Positions 12,942 through 26,800 of a stretch of 64,000 nt of DNA are shown here, piece after piece (the first letter of the stretch is position 1; every line of letters begins with the position of its first letter). The stretch comes from Symbiodinium natans (Eukaryota; Sar; Dinophyceae; Suessiales; Symbiodiniaceae). A program made the translations under genes and the position numbers. The DNA lies in assembly GCA_905221605.1 (NCBI GenBank), contig CAJNDS010000635.1:170001-234000 (forward strand), given 5' to 3'. The notes below the pieces were generated by a model that saw nothing but the letters and a program-made list of their open reading frames with translations, ran no database searches and had not been told where the DNA came from.

Positions 12942-13682
12942 TCATTGCTCAGCTTCCCGGTGTCTGCGGAACTCGTCCTCCTCGCTGCAATTCCACAGCA
13001 TGCAGCCTTCCAACAGCGACTCGGGAAAGAACCTTGATTGACAAACACGCCCGAAGTCGTCCTGATCTGGATCTTCCTCCCTCTCCTCGACACCAAAGTC
13101 GATGACCTCCTCGATCACCCACATCGGCTTCGCAACATTCGCAACAGGTGCGGGTATCACCGGCTCTCGAGGCGCACTGTGCAAAGACGTGGTGGACGAG
13201 CCTGGGGAGGATCGCATGGTCCTTCCAAACAGCGGTACCGGATGCGCCTTTTGCGGATGCCCTGCATCCAGCGGCGGAACAAGGACCTGCTCCGCCTGCG
13301 GCACTTGCGGCGCGATGAGCGGCTGGGCGATCTGGACGGGAAGCTGAATTTGGGGTGCGGGATGCGGCGGCTGAAATGCCTGGGGAGCCTGTAAGACCTG
13401 GCCCTGTCCGAGCACTGAACCCGCAGTGCGCGGAGGAGCCCTGGCACCCGGCCCGCTGTCCGAGGAGACCAGGCTCGTGAGGCTGTAGGAGGCCCCAAGG
13501 GGTGCGCTCGCGCTCGGCACGCCCAGCGTGCTCGGCGCACTGTGCAGGCTGCCGCGGCTTGCCCGGTCCCCACGAACAGTCGGCCTCAGCATCGGCGGAG
13601 ACCCAAAGCCTGGAGAGGAGAAGCCGGCGCTGCCGGCAAAGGCCGGGGATGCATAGCCAGAAGGCGGCCGCACAAATGTCAT
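12942..13682 (-). CDS. Pro/Ser/Ala-rich hypothetical protein with acidic C-terminal region
   Basis: A 246-residue uninterrupted frame with an ATG start and TGA stop, GC-rich at third positions compared with surrounding spacer. Residues 1-180 are rich in Pro, Ser, Ala and Gln (for example PAPQIQLPVQIAQPLIAPQ), typical of a disordered region. A conserved-looking segment follows (PMWVIEEVIDFGVEEREED), with several acidic residues, and then a short tail containing CxxxxNC and charged residues. No domain is recognised. The frame is intronless and may be a whole gene or one long exon. A second open frame overlaps it but has no better features. The assignment as coding rests on length, composition and the lack of telomeric repeats inside. 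Confidence 0.5.
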   Translation of the reverse strand: MTFVRPPSGYASPAFAGSAGFSSPGFGSPPMLRPTVRGDRASRGSLHSAPSTLGVPSASAPLGASYSLTSLVSSDSGPGARAPPRTAGSVLGQGQVLQAPQAFQPPHPAPQIQLPVQIAQPLIAPQVPQAEQVLVPPLDAGHPQKAHPVPLFGRTMRSSPGSSTTSLHSAPREPVIPAPVANVAKPMWVIEEVIDFGVEEREEDPDQDDFGRVCQSRFFPESLLEGCMLWNCSEEDEFRRHREAEQ

Positions 13683-13697
13683 GGCGCGAGTGCCCGT

Positions 13698-15382
13698 TTG
13701 AGTCCGTCCAGTCTAAGACTAAAGACACAGGTAGTCCTAAGCCCGGTCCTCTGAGAATTAGGTGGGCATTCTTCGGATGTTAACTGTTGCTGCTGCTACT
13801 GCTGCAAGGCAATGAGCTTGCTTGTCACACCCTCTCATGGCATCGATCGAGTCGGCAGCACATACATGTGGCAGAGCATATTTACTTGCATCCCCTGTGT
13901 CAAGAGCGAGGCCATGCAACCGAGAGATTGTGCCCTTTTAAACACTTAACCGCTCAGCAGATGTGATCTTCAGTGTTTCTCCACTACAGTCTGAGTCCTA
14001 GTCTTAGCAGCTATAGCTGGCATCAACTCACCTGAGTCGGAGAAGAGAGAGCGGGAGAGAGAGAGGGAGAGAGAGAGAGAGAAAGAGAGATAGAGAGAGA
14101 CTGCCGCATCAAACTCATCTGACCATGACAGGCCTCCATGATCGCGCGAGTGCCCTCGTCGTAATTCTTGTCCTAAGACTTCCGCACATCAGGCGCAGCT
14201 TCGTGTTCAGATCTCGAGGCGGGCATGTTGGCGCCTATGCTAGAACTCCCTTCCCTTCTGAGCTTGTCGTTTTTCGTTCTCCTCTATGGTCTTACAGGGT
14301 TGGGGATCCAAAGATTAAACGCTGTTCGGCTCGGAACTTTCTTTTTTTTGTTTTTGCTTTTAGACGTTTTTGTCCTTCTTTCCTTTTTTTGGAAACAAGG
14401 GGGGGGGGGGGGGGGGGTGGGAGGGTGGGGTGAGGGCATACTGAATCGTCCGTATGGATTCTCCTTCAGTTCTGAAGCCTGGTGTTGCCCTTTCCCCCGT
14501 GTTAGACCGAGGAAGCCCGAAGCCATCAACAGTTCACACGACATCCTCAGCCGCAGAGTCCTCCAGGTAGTAGCCGTACATGAAGCCTGCACGCTGCATT
14601 GCGTTCTCCAGGAGAACACCCTGCCTCGGCGCCGCCCGAAATTTCTTCAGCTTGTCGGTATGTGGGGTGTAGGTCTGCCTTTTTTGGAGTTTGGGGGCTT
14701 GTGTCTACTTACTTAGATCTTTGCATTGGAGGGTTGGCCATCTTGGACGCAGATTCTGAGATGCGTGCATCCCACCCATGTAGATTCCGGAGTAGACGCT
14801 GGAAACCACCGTCGACATTCAACGTACTCAGCGTTGTACGCAAGAGGGCTGCATGTTCTGCGGGCTGTGTCCCTGCCACTGAGCTCCAAATCCCACATCC
14901 GAACCCCACTACAAAACCTGAATAGTATATCTAATATCCACAATATACTTCTGTAGTAAATACATATATGTACATTGTTGCACATAGTCCGAAGCCGAAG
15001 CCTGGAATCAGTTTCTGTTCGCAAATACTCGTCGCGCCTGTCCCGCCGAGCTAAGTGTAGCGAGTCGAGCCGAACGTCTGTACAATCGGCCGAGAGCGTG
15101 ATTCAAGCTTCGAAGGGCCCCAGCGCATCAGATTCACTGCCTTGTAGAACTGGTCTATACTGCAACTCAGGAGGCTTTGATGTAGGGGCGCGTGTGGCAC
15201 CCGATTGATGGACGCGTTTGGGCCCCACAAAACAATGAGAGCACAACTTCGCTCCATGAAGGGGACCTCATGCTACAAAAACTTCAAAGAAGTTGACGTC
15301 GATGTCTGAGTTGGGTTTAGTATAGCACAAGCAGGTGTGACCAGCGAAGTTGTTGGCACTTACTTGAAAAGCAGAAGACGAA
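13698..15382. other. Spacer with CTG-type and GA microsatellites
   Basis: A short run of CTGCTGCTAC triplets (13786-13806), a (GA)n-rich tract (about 14040-14100) and a 17 bp G homopolymer near 14400 are the visible structures. No convincing gene was seen. An LTR or transposase was not seen either. Confidence 0.5.
14040..14100. repeat. (GA)n microsatellite
   Basis: Imperfect GAGA run of about 60 bp, similar in type to the one at 54050-54102. Confidence 0.9.
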
Positions 15383-16453
<1,071 letters not shown>

Positions 16454-17894
16454 CTATGAAGCTCTCCATCTCCGGGACGTTAATCACAGACAGTGTGTCA
16501 ACGTGCCTGTACCTGGAGGATGCCGGATGTTGTCGGTAGGATTCAGGAAGTCATTTCTCTAGGACTCTAGGACTGCAGGTTCGGGCTCAGGTGGAACCCT
16601 AAACTTAAAGAAACAAAAACAAAATTCTTCCCACGCAACTGCAGGAAACCAGGAAGTTTCCCCCTGCCGGTGTCAACTGCTGCGAAGTCTGGGGCTTTCA
16701 GGGTTTAGGGCTCAGTGTCCAGTTTGGGGGGTTTCAGCCGTAACCCAGGCAAGGTCGTTGCGGGGAGGGCCCCACATGAACCACTGACAGGAGCTTACGG
16801 TTTGAGGTGGTTGAGCTTACATAGCCGCTGGCGTGCCTATGGGCTTAGGGCTAAAAACTTCGTGTTGCGTGGACCTGCTTTGAGCTCCACTGAGCCAAGA
16901 TCTGCCTTCCAAGTTCCTTCGGGTTTATATGGGGCTCCCTATATAAACCCTAGACCCCCCTTGGCCCTTGGCTCCCCCCGGGCTTTTCTCTCACAGTTTC
17001 AGCACAGCGCTGCCCCCAGCGTCGCCACGGCCGCTCGGGAAGCCTGGCTGCTCGGCTTAGGGTTTAAAATGAATTTATCATAAGTTTATAGTAAGTTTAT
17101 AATGGGTTTACAATAAGTTTAGGCTATAATAAGTTTATAACAAGTTTAAGGGTTCAGGGTTGAAAGTTTCTAGGGTTTAGGGTGTATGGTTGAGAGTTTG
17201 GGGTTTAGGGTTTGATCTCATTGCACTTGGAGTTTAGCCAAAACCCGACAGTCTATAACAGGCACACCCGTATGCAGAAATGCTGCAGAGGCGAACGTAA
17301 TATGGTTTGACCTAACCCTCGAAGCCTCAGGGCTTCAGTTGAAAGGCTCGGGTGTGTCTTTGCCAAGAGGGCAGGGGCATTATGGGCGTTGGCCTTGGGT
17401 TGCCCCCCAGAAGGTAGTTGCTGTCAGGTGTGACAACTCTGAAGATCAGCAGGCACCCTGCTTGATCAATACTCATTAATGTTAACCCCCCCCAAACTCT
17501 AAAACGACACCATACCAAAGCTCTGCCGCTGTTCCTGCCAAGCTACGTTCGCTCTTCCAGCACGAGTGTTCACACCCTGATACCGAATTACAGACTGCAA
17601 CGTCACCTCTACCTGGAGCCTTCAAATGACGTGAACAAACAGCCTTTCCATGAAAACAGCCTTTTTCAAGACATGGACCCAAAAACAGCCCGCAAGGCGG
17701 AATTTGGCTAGGCAGCCGACAAAAAGGCTACTTTGAAATTTGTGACGGTGTTCAACTCGAGGACCTTCCATTTCTACGTTTTCTGCGGATTCTTGCTTGC
17801 TGAAGCAACGGAAGCCTGAAGCCACAAGCAGGAACCCTGAATTTGCAAACTCAAACAACACGCAAACCTGAAGCCAAGCCATGAAAGCCTGAAG

Positions 17895-17960
17895 GAAAAG
17901 GCGGAAATGGCCGGAAAAAAGGCGGAATTTGCCGGAAAAAGGCGGAATTTGCCGGAGTTC
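17895..17960. repeat. Short tandem GGCGGAATTTGCCGGAAAAA repeat
   Basis: Three successive imperfect ~21 bp copies (GGCGGAAATGGCCGGAAAAA, then two GGCGGAATTTGCCGGA forms). Confidence 0.8.
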
Positions 17961-20888
17961 ATTTCTTGTCTCGCTGAAACAGTTGAGAACCCTGACCTGT
18001 GGCTCACATTGTCACGACATCAGAAGCAAACCTCTGGTCGACACGCGCTACGCAGAAGGAACCCTGGAGCATTTTGTTGCTTTGCATTTGGGTGCGCGCG
18101 CCCTCAAAAGGAAAAAGGCTGTTTTTGTTTGTCATGGCTGTTTTGTTCAAAAACGCTTGTTTTGGAGCATCTTGGCTGTTTTTGGTGCAAGTTTGGCTTG
18201 TGGCCATTTTTTCGCGTACACAGAAGGTCCAGGTAAAGCCTAAATTCCCCTTTGCCCGTTCGGAAAGGTTCCTGCACATGGCCAGTTCTCTACGTTATGG
18301 TCCCTGGGGGCGCACAGTCAATATAAGAGCCCGCCCTATAATACACCCCAGAGGAATGACAACATACTGTAAAATAGGACAGGCACGCTCTTTTAAGCTT
18401 GTGCGGTCACAAAAGTTGGGGCGGAGGGAGCGGGGGGCCAGGGGGGAAGGTGCCCCTGCGCCCACACTAAGAAAGCCCGAAATCCCTGCCAGGGGCCTAA
18501 AGCCCTACTCACTAGTAACGGCGAGGTGGCAACAAAAACTTTAAAAACTCCTGACTCCTAACTAAGGTTGAGTTCGGCAGGCCCACATGGCTCAAGCCCT
18601 ACAGTCCCTCAAAGGAAACACCCCGACAAGACGAGGCAAGAGTGTGCCTGGCAGAGATCCTTGAGTTTTGGGCAACCCTAAAACCCTAAACCCCATTAAA
18701 CCCCAGGCTCAGCCTACCAACTGCTTGAAAAAAAAAACAATTTTTGGGGGGTTCTTAAGCGAAACTTAGCAGCCAAAAGGGGCCTGGTAAGCGGCGTAGG
18801 CCTGTCGGTCGTCCAGAACTGAAGACAGCGAGGACAGCAGCAGCCTGCTGCGAATCGGGAGGCTTCGAACTAGGCGGGCCCTTCAAAACCCTCCGAAAAA
18901 AACATTCCGAAATATCATCTGCTTGAATCCGACACAGGAAGGTATATGAACATCCCAGAAGAGCGCCCAGCCGTAGAAGGGTTGCGAAGGGATCCCCTAT
19001 TTTTCCCGTACAGTAGCCCCTTGACATGGGGCACCACTGCGCACCCTGTTTTTACGCAGGCTTCCGCTTTGTGGGGGCTTGGCCGGAGCCCAACAAAACA
19101 ACTCCAGCCAACGTTAGAGGCACGTGAGGCAGAAGGACGGAAGGTCTCCCTCCTAACTCCTAACCTGTGAAGGGGAATTTGACGTCTGCGACGTCTTCTT
19201 TCATGGATTTAGGGCTTTCAGTCGCTTGAACGGATTCCGGGGTGCAGTGGCGGCGCTTTCGTCCTCAGGTGCGGAAGCGCAAAGATGTGGTCTCCCTGGA
19301 ACTGGGCCGTGAGAGATTTACGAGGTTGCTAAAATTCCCCAGACGCAACGTCTATGCCCAGCTTTCCCAAACTAAGATTAAGCCCGGGTCTCTTTGATCC
19401 TCGCGAAAAACAGGGTCTGGGTTTCTATTCTCGTCCGGCTTCTTGATCAGCAGGCCACGCACTCGCAGCAACCAGCCTCCAGTGCCGCTCGTCTGCAGGA
19501 ACGCCGGATTCCTCCAAGACTCAAACCTTCGAAACCAGTACATGGCCTTTGAATGCCTTTGACATCGACCACATTCCACTAAATATAACAACCTGATTAC
19601 ATGCGTCTTCTCTCTCAAACGAAACACGCCGAGCCAACAACAAAACACTTAAAGATCGAAGCCTTGACAACAAGCAGCAAGAATCGGCACTTCGCCGTGG
19701 TAAACACACTTTGCAGCACGCACACACACACACACAACTTCTACAGAACACGTGGCGGCAAGCCACTTCCCGAGTCGAAGTAGCCACATACTGCTGCCAT
19801 CAATCCAACAACGGCATTTACACTTTACATCACTTTACACGGATGACAGGGACGCCGCAACCCCAAACCCCAACCCACCCACCCCCGAGCCAGCGTTAGC
19901 GTTCAAGATGGCAAGGCAGTGGCTAGGTGTAGGCTTTAGGGCTTGGCGTGGGGTTTGAAGTTGGCTCCTGGGCTGAAAAGGGTTTACGCAGTTCTCCCGT
20001 TACACGGTTACTAACTTTCAACTTCGCAAATTCAACTGTACCCCATAAACCCCGAACCAAAGATCCATCTGCCACAATCTGACTGTATCTACGTTTGACC
20101 GCTTACAGCCTCTGAACAGTCATTCCTGAGCGTGATCCTCCGAAGCCCAGTATGGGAAACTATACAATATGCCAGGGGCCTACCTCGGAGTAGTTACTCA
20201 TACTACTCCCTTATGGTCCCTTTGTAACTGTACTATAATCACTCTGCCCCCCCCCCCCCCAAAAAAAAAAAAAAAACAACAAAAAAAACTGTTCTAATCA
20301 TTCAGGCCCCTCTATGATCTAGACCCAAGAGTAACCGAGGTATAAAAAAGGTGCCCTTTTTGCTTGAAATGGGATTATAAGGGACCCCTGAACCACCCCC
20401 CCCCCCCCCCCCAAAAAAAAAAAAGGGGGGGGAAATAGGGCCGACTCCGGGCCGATAATACAGGGCTTCGCGGGGTTGAGCTTACGATGATCCTCTTCCG
20501 TCAGCTCGAAGGCTTCCACCAGAAGGCTGCCACAAACCTCGGGGGGGCTCAAGGGAGTGGGTGGTTCATGAGGCTTGGGTTTTGTTTTTAAGGTTTTAGG
20601 GTTTGGGTTTTATGAGGTTTGGGGGTTTTTAGGGTTTTTTAGGGCTTTAAGGCTTTAGGGCTTTAGGGGTTTAGGGTTTTAGGGCCTCAGCCGGAAACAC
20701 TCGGCCCTGAGACTCTTCCTGAGGCCTCAATTGCGTTAGGCAATCTAAAGCCTTTAAAAGGTCCAAACAAGCTCGAATGTAGTCCTTTGTCGGGTTCGTT
20801 AAAAGGGCCTGTCGTCGGCCATAGTATACCACACCCAACAAGGCACTACATGAGAAGCCTGTAGGCAGAGTTCGGGGCAGATCCTGAA

Positions 20889-20924
20889 CAACCCTAAACC
20901 CTAAACCCTAAACCCTAAACCCTC
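20889..20924 (-). repeat. Interstitial telomeric repeat (CCCTAAA)n
   Basis: About five CCCTAAA units on the plus strand. Confidence 0.93.
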
Positions 20925-21004
20925 TTCTCTGGCCAAAGAGGATCCAGGCAGAGCCCTATACAAAGCTTGCACCCTGTATGGGGAGAGTCTGAGGCTTTTC
21001 TAAA

Positions 21005-21094
21005 CCCCAACCCCTAAACCCTGAACCCTAAACCCTGAACCCTAAACCCTAAACCCTGAACCCTAAACCCTAAACCCTACACCCCAAACCCTAG
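21005..21094 (-). repeat. Degenerate telomeric repeat array
   Basis: About twelve units alternating CCCTAAA with CCCTGAA and CCCTACA variants. Confidence 0.9.
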
Positions 21095-21172
21095 TTTATG
21101 GGTTTAGTCTAGGGACGCCCCTTCCAGGCTCGTGGCCTCGTGAAGAGTGTTCAGCACTTTGGCCGAGTCCAC

Positions 21173-21281
21173 CGCCTCCCAGAAGCCCTACATCCTGAAA
21201 CCCGGGGTTTAGGGTTTAGGGTTTAGGGTTTAGGGTTTAGGGTTTAAGGTTTAGGGTCGCCTCCCAGAAGCCCTACATCCT
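21173..21281. repeat. TTTAGGG tract bounded by 24-bp direct repeats
   Basis: The 24 bases at 21173-21196 (beginning CGCCTCCCAGAAGCC) recur exactly at 21258-21281. Between them is a short spacer with CCCGGGG and about seven TTTAGGG units. After each copy of the direct repeat comes a similar ACCCGGGG sequence. Confidence 0.9.
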
Positions 21282-21989
21282 ACACCCGGGGGGGTGTAAT
21301 GTAGGGGCCTGGATAATTAGAATAGGGTGTTGGGGATTATCGTAGTATAAAGGGACCCTAAGGGAATAATACTATCAGTAATTATTCCGACCCCTACATG
21401 AGTTGCACTGCTTGTATGAGCCTCTCACAAGCAGTGCACGGTTTTCTATCAGCCTCTGAGAAGAGACTCTCATAAGGGAAGCTGCCCACTTGAAGCTGTG
21501 GACCTAGCCCCCAAGCTCCTCGAAGACGCCTTATGTCTAAGTGCGCGCTACTTGGGCGAAGTTGTGAAGCCTAAAGCCCCAAAGCCCCTGAAGCCCCAAA
21601 ACCTCAAGTCGTTCTATCATTGCATCGTCCTGAGCCCCATACGTCCCATACTAGGTCCCTATAGGTATGCCTGTCAGGCATCCACCACAACCAGGCTCGA
21701 TGATTCAGCACAAGGGGAGGGCAAGCAACATTCCAAAAATCGGCGCCCGCTTCTAAACCCGAGAGGCTTGCTTGGGAGGCAGTGGGGGAGAACCCGAGGC
21801 CCCCCCCCATGTCGAAACACGGCCGACCTGCTCACGCTTGAGCCGCAGGTCATGGCAGAAGAGGCACGGGTACCTGGAGCTTGGGATGGTTTAGCTTTTT
21901 GGGTTCAGGGGCCCCATGCCCGAAACCATATATTTATGACATTTTTGGACAACCAAACCTTGTAAATCAAGGATTATTTGTTTTTAGGG

Positions 21990-22680
21990 TTTAAGTATGG
22001 TCTCAAGTACACTTGCAAAGTACAAGTACAGTTTGCAGTACGTTTTCAAAGTACACTACCGCATACAATTCTGAGTACAAGTGCAAATTCCACTACGACT
22101 TCAAAGTACAATGTCGTATACGATTCTGAATACCAACGGTTTCGAAGTACAATATCGAGTCGGTTCTGGGCACAAGTGCATCTACGACTTCAACATGTAA
22201 TCGGCTTGGAATCGTACCTGAAATCGTACTTTTGCAAGGGAAAGTACAATTTCAGGTACAATTCCAAGTGCGAGTCCAAGTACGATTCCAAGTACGATTC
22301 CAAGTACTGGAATCGTACTTGGAATCGTATCTGAAATCGTACTTTTGCAAGGGAAAGTACAAATTTCAGGTACGATTCCAAGTACGGTTCCAAGTACGAT
22401 TCCAAGTACGATTCCAAGGATGATTTCCATCGTACTTGGAATCGTACTTGGAATCCTACCTGAAATCGTACTTTTGCAAGGGGAAGTACAATTTCAGGTA
22501 CGATTCCAAGCGCGAGTCCAAGTACGATTCCAAGTACTGGAATCGTACTTGGAATCGTACCTGAAATCGTACTTCTGCAAGGGGAAGTACAATTTCAGGC
22601 ACAATTCCAAGTACGACTCCAAGTACGATTCCGGTTACGATTCCAGCACGGTCTCCGAACCAGATCGTATGAAAATGTAG
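21990..22680. repeat. GTAC-rich palindromic repeat array
   Basis: About 700 bp built from 10-12 bp words such as GATTCCAAGTAC and its reverse complement GTACTTGGAATC, arranged head to tail and tail to tail. Longer units of about 115-120 bp recur (22208-22680), each carrying GAAATCGTACTT, TTGCAAGGG and GAAGTACAATTTCAGGTAC segments. The array can fold into hairpins. Open frames exist on both strands because the words lack stop codons. Confidence 0.9.
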
Positions 22681-23824
22681 TTGCCATATCCAGAACCCTA
22701 CTTTAAGATCGTATATGAAACTGTAGTTGTACTTTGGGATCGTATCTCGAACCCTCAAAAAATAAATACTTTCAGACGATACAAGGATTGCTTGCAAAAA
22801 TGTCATAACCATATATAAACCCGAATTCCTCCCCCCCCTAATATTAAACGCCCCCCCCCCCCCCCAATCGAAACTCGATGTGTGTTTTTGCTGTTAAGGG
22901 GATGCTTTTATCCATATGCCATCGTTTGGGATAGGGTTTAGATGGGCTTGAAGGTTTTTGAGGCCCTGAACCCGCCCCCCCCCTTCGGAATAGGGTTTAC
23001 AAGGCGCGGTCGATTTCGGCAGGATTTAATAAAAGGGGAAGGGACTAAGGCTCTTGAGTTCAGGATTTCCGAATCCGATTCAGGTACGTATTGACTGGAA
23101 GCATACTGTAGGACACGGTGAGCACGAGACAAGTCGATTATTGGCAGCTCTTGCTTGCAATGCGGGGCGTGGGCTCAGAAGGGCATTAGGAGCTTTGATT
23201 CGGATGGTCCATGTTGCCGAGGGCCCATGTTCAAACAAAATGAGCAGAACCCTGAGATGAACCACGACCCATATGGACAACCCGCACGCCTACGCCCTCA
23301 GCCCGATTCGCTTTGAGAGCCCACTGATCCACTGAGCTCTCCCACATTATCGCCGGGAGGGCCTCTCCAAGAAGGCTCCTACCCACGAGCCGCCAGCAGC
23401 GTGGGATAGCGTGGGGCTGTTGCCATATACCCCTAAAACTGGGAAATAGTCCCAACAACTATGGCAAGTCACATCCTCGAAAAGTGCGCCAGCTCTGCCA
23501 GCTAGGGTCTGGGGTTGAAGATTCAAGGGTCGGGTTCGGGGTCTGGCCCCAAACCCAGCTGAACTCCATGAGGGTGTACTCATGCAACGTGTAAAACGCA
23601 TCATGCAACGCATTTGTTTGAAGTGTCCCTGTCACACATTTACAACCAGCAAAACCAAGCTTAACAGAGGGCCATTCAGGCCTTCTGTAACCCAAACCTA
23701 AACTAAACCTTAAGCCCCTGAGCTCTTGAACCCCACATGCCCAGATGCAAGCTTGGCGTGGGGGGGTTCAGGATTTAGGGTCTCAAAGGATGCCCATGAT
23801 GAAATTGGGAGACGATGCTCCTGA

Positions 23825-26800
23825 CTCCGTCTCGAAGCCCGGACCAGCTCCAGCTGATGTTCATGATGCTGCGGAGTTTGGGTCGGGGAAGTCCGGGCCA
23901 GCTCCGGCTGATGCTCATGATGCTGCGGGGCTCGGGTCTCGAAGCCCGGACCAGCTCCAGCTGATGCTCATGATGCTGCGGGGTTTGGGTCGGGGAAGTC
24001 CGGGCCAGCTCCGGCTGATGCTCATGATGCTGCGGGGCTCGGGTCTCGAAGCCCGGACCAGCTCCAGCTGATGCTCATGATGCTGCGGGGTTTGGGTCGG
24101 GGAAGTCCGGGCCAGATCCGGCTGATGCTCATGACTCGGGTCTCGAAGCCCGGACCAGCTCCAGCTGATGCTCATGATGCTGCGGGGTTTGGGTCGGGGA
24201 AGTCCGGGCCAGCTCCGGCTGATGCTCATGATGCTGCGGGGCTCGGGTCTCGAAGCCCGGACCAGCTCCAGCTGATGCTCATGATGCTGCGGGGTTTGGG
24301 TCGGGGAAGTCCGGGCCAGCTCCGGCTGATGCTCATGATGCTGCGGGGCTCGGGTCTCGAAGCCCGGACCAGCTCCAGCTGATGCTCATGATGCTGCGGG
24401 GTTTGGGTCGGGGAAGTCCGGGCCAGCTCCGGCTGATGCTCATGATGCTGCGGGGCTCGGGTCTCGAAGCCCGGACCAGCTCCAGCTGATGCTCATGATG
24501 CTGCGGGGTTTGGGTCGGGGAAGTCCGGGCCAGCTCCGGCTGATGCTCATGATGCTGCGGGGCTCGGGTCTCGAAGCCCGGACCAGCTCCAGCTGATGCT
24601 CATGATGCTGCGGGGTTTGGGTCGGGGAAGTCCGGGCCAGCTCCGGCTGATGCTCATGATGCTGCGGGGCTCGGGTCTCGAAGCCCGGACCAGCTCCAGC
24701 TGATGCTCATGATGCTGCGGGGTTTGGGTCGGGGAAGTCCGGGCCAGCTCCGGCTGATGCTCATGATGCTGCGGGGCTCGGGTCTCGAAGTCCGGGCCCG
24801 CTCCAGCTGATGCTCATGATGCTGCGGGGCTCGGGTCGGGGAAGTCCGGGCCAGCTCCGGCTGATGCTCATGATGCTGCGGGGTTGGGTCTCGAAGTCCG
24901 GGGCTCCAGCTGATGCTCATGATGCTGCGGGGTTTGGGCTCGGGGAAGTCCGGGCCCGCTCCAGCTGATGCTCATGATGCTGCGGGGTTTGGGTCGGGGA
25001 AGTCCGGGCCAGCTCCGGCTGATGCTCATGATGCTGCGGGGCGGGGCTCGGGTCTCGAAGTCCGGGCCCGCTCCAGCTGATGCTCATGATGCTGCGGGGT
25101 TTGGGTCGGGGAAGTCCGGGCCAGCTCCGGCTGATGCTCATGATGCTGCGGGGCTCGGGTCTCGAAGTCTCCGGGCCCGCTCCAGCTGATGCTCATGATG
25201 CTGCGGGGCTCGGGTCGGGGAAGTCCGGGCCAGCTCCGGCTGATGCTCATGATGCTGCGGGGTTTGGGTCTCGAAGTCCGGGCCCGCCCCAGCTGATGCT
25301 CATGATGCTGCGGGGCTCGGGTCTCGAAGTCCGGGCCCGCCCCAGCCGATGCTCATGATGCTGCGGGGTTTGGGTCTCGAAGCCCGGGCCAGCTCCAGCT
25401 GATGCTCATGATGCTGCGGGGTTTGGGTCGGCGAAGTCCGGGCCAGCTCCGGCTGATGCTCATGATGCTGCGGGGCTCGGGTCTCGAAGTCCGGGCCCGC
25501 CCCAGCTGATGCTCATGATGCTGCGGGGCTCGGGTCTCGAAGTCCGGGCCCGCCCCAGCTGATGCTCATGATGCTGCGAGGTTTGGGTCTCGAAACCCGG
25601 GCCAGCTCCGGCTGATGCTCATGATGCTGCGGGGCTCGGGTCTCGAAGTCCGCGCCCGCCCCAGCCGATGCTCCTGATGCTGCGGGGTTTGGGTCTCGAA
25701 GCCCGGGCCAGCTCCAGCTGATGCTCATGATGCTGCGGGGTTTGGGTCGGCGAAGTCCGGGCCAGCTCCGGCTGATGTTCATGATGCTGCGGGGCTCGGG
25801 TCTCCAAGTCCGGGCCCGCCCCAGCTGATGCTCATGATGCTGCGGGGTTTGGGTCGGGGAAGTCCGGGCCAGCTCCAGCTGATGCTCATGATGCTGGGGG
25901 CCAGCTCCGGCTGATGCTCATGATGCTGCGGGGCTTGGGTCTCGAAGTCCGGGCCCGCCCCAGCTGATGCTCATGATGCTGCGGGGCCTGTGTCTCGAAG
26001 TCCGGGCCAGCCCCAGCTGATGCCCATGATGCTGCGGGGCTCGGGTCTCGAAGTCCAGGCCAGCTCCGGCTAATGCTCATGATGCTGTGGGTCTCGGGTC
26101 TCGAAGTCCGGGCCCGCCCCAGCCGATGCTCATGATGCTGCGGGGTTTGGGTCTCGAAGTCCGGGCCCGCTCCAGCTGATGCTCATGATGCTGCGGGGTT
26201 TGGGTCGGGGAAGTCCGGGCCAGCTCCGGCTGATGCTCATGATGCTGCGGGGCTCGGGTCTCGAAGTCCGGGCCCGCCCCAGCTGATGCTCATGATGCTG
26301 CGGGGCTCGGGTCTCGAAGTCCGGGCCCGCCCCAGCTGATGCTCATGATGCTGCGAGGTTTGGGTCTCGAAACCCGGGCCAGCTCCGGCTGATGCTCATG
26401 ATGCTGCGGGGCTCGGGTCTCGAAGTCCGGGCCCGCCCCAGCCGATGCTCATGATGCTGCGGGGTTTGGGTCTCGAAGCCCGGGCCAGCTCCAGCTGATG
26501 CTCATGATGCTGCGGGGTTTGGGTCGGCGAAGTCCGGGCCAGCTCCGGCTGATGTTCATGATGCTGCGGGGCTCGAGTCTCGAAGTCCGGGCCCGCCCCA
26601 GCTGATGCTCATGATGCTGCGGGGTTTGGGTCGGGGAAGTCCGGGCCAGCTCCAGCTGATGCTCATGATGCTGGGGGCCAGCTCCGGCTGATGCTCATGA
26701 TGCTGCAGGGCTTGGGTCTCGAAGTCCGGGCCCGCCCCAGCTGATGCTCATGATGCTGAGGGGCCCGTGTCTCGAAGCCCGGGCCCGCCCCAACTGATGC

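Noticed and set aside
18574-18597. Second spliced-leader relict (CATGGCTCAAG on the plus strand)
   Set aside because: Only nine or ten bases match and no gene follows.
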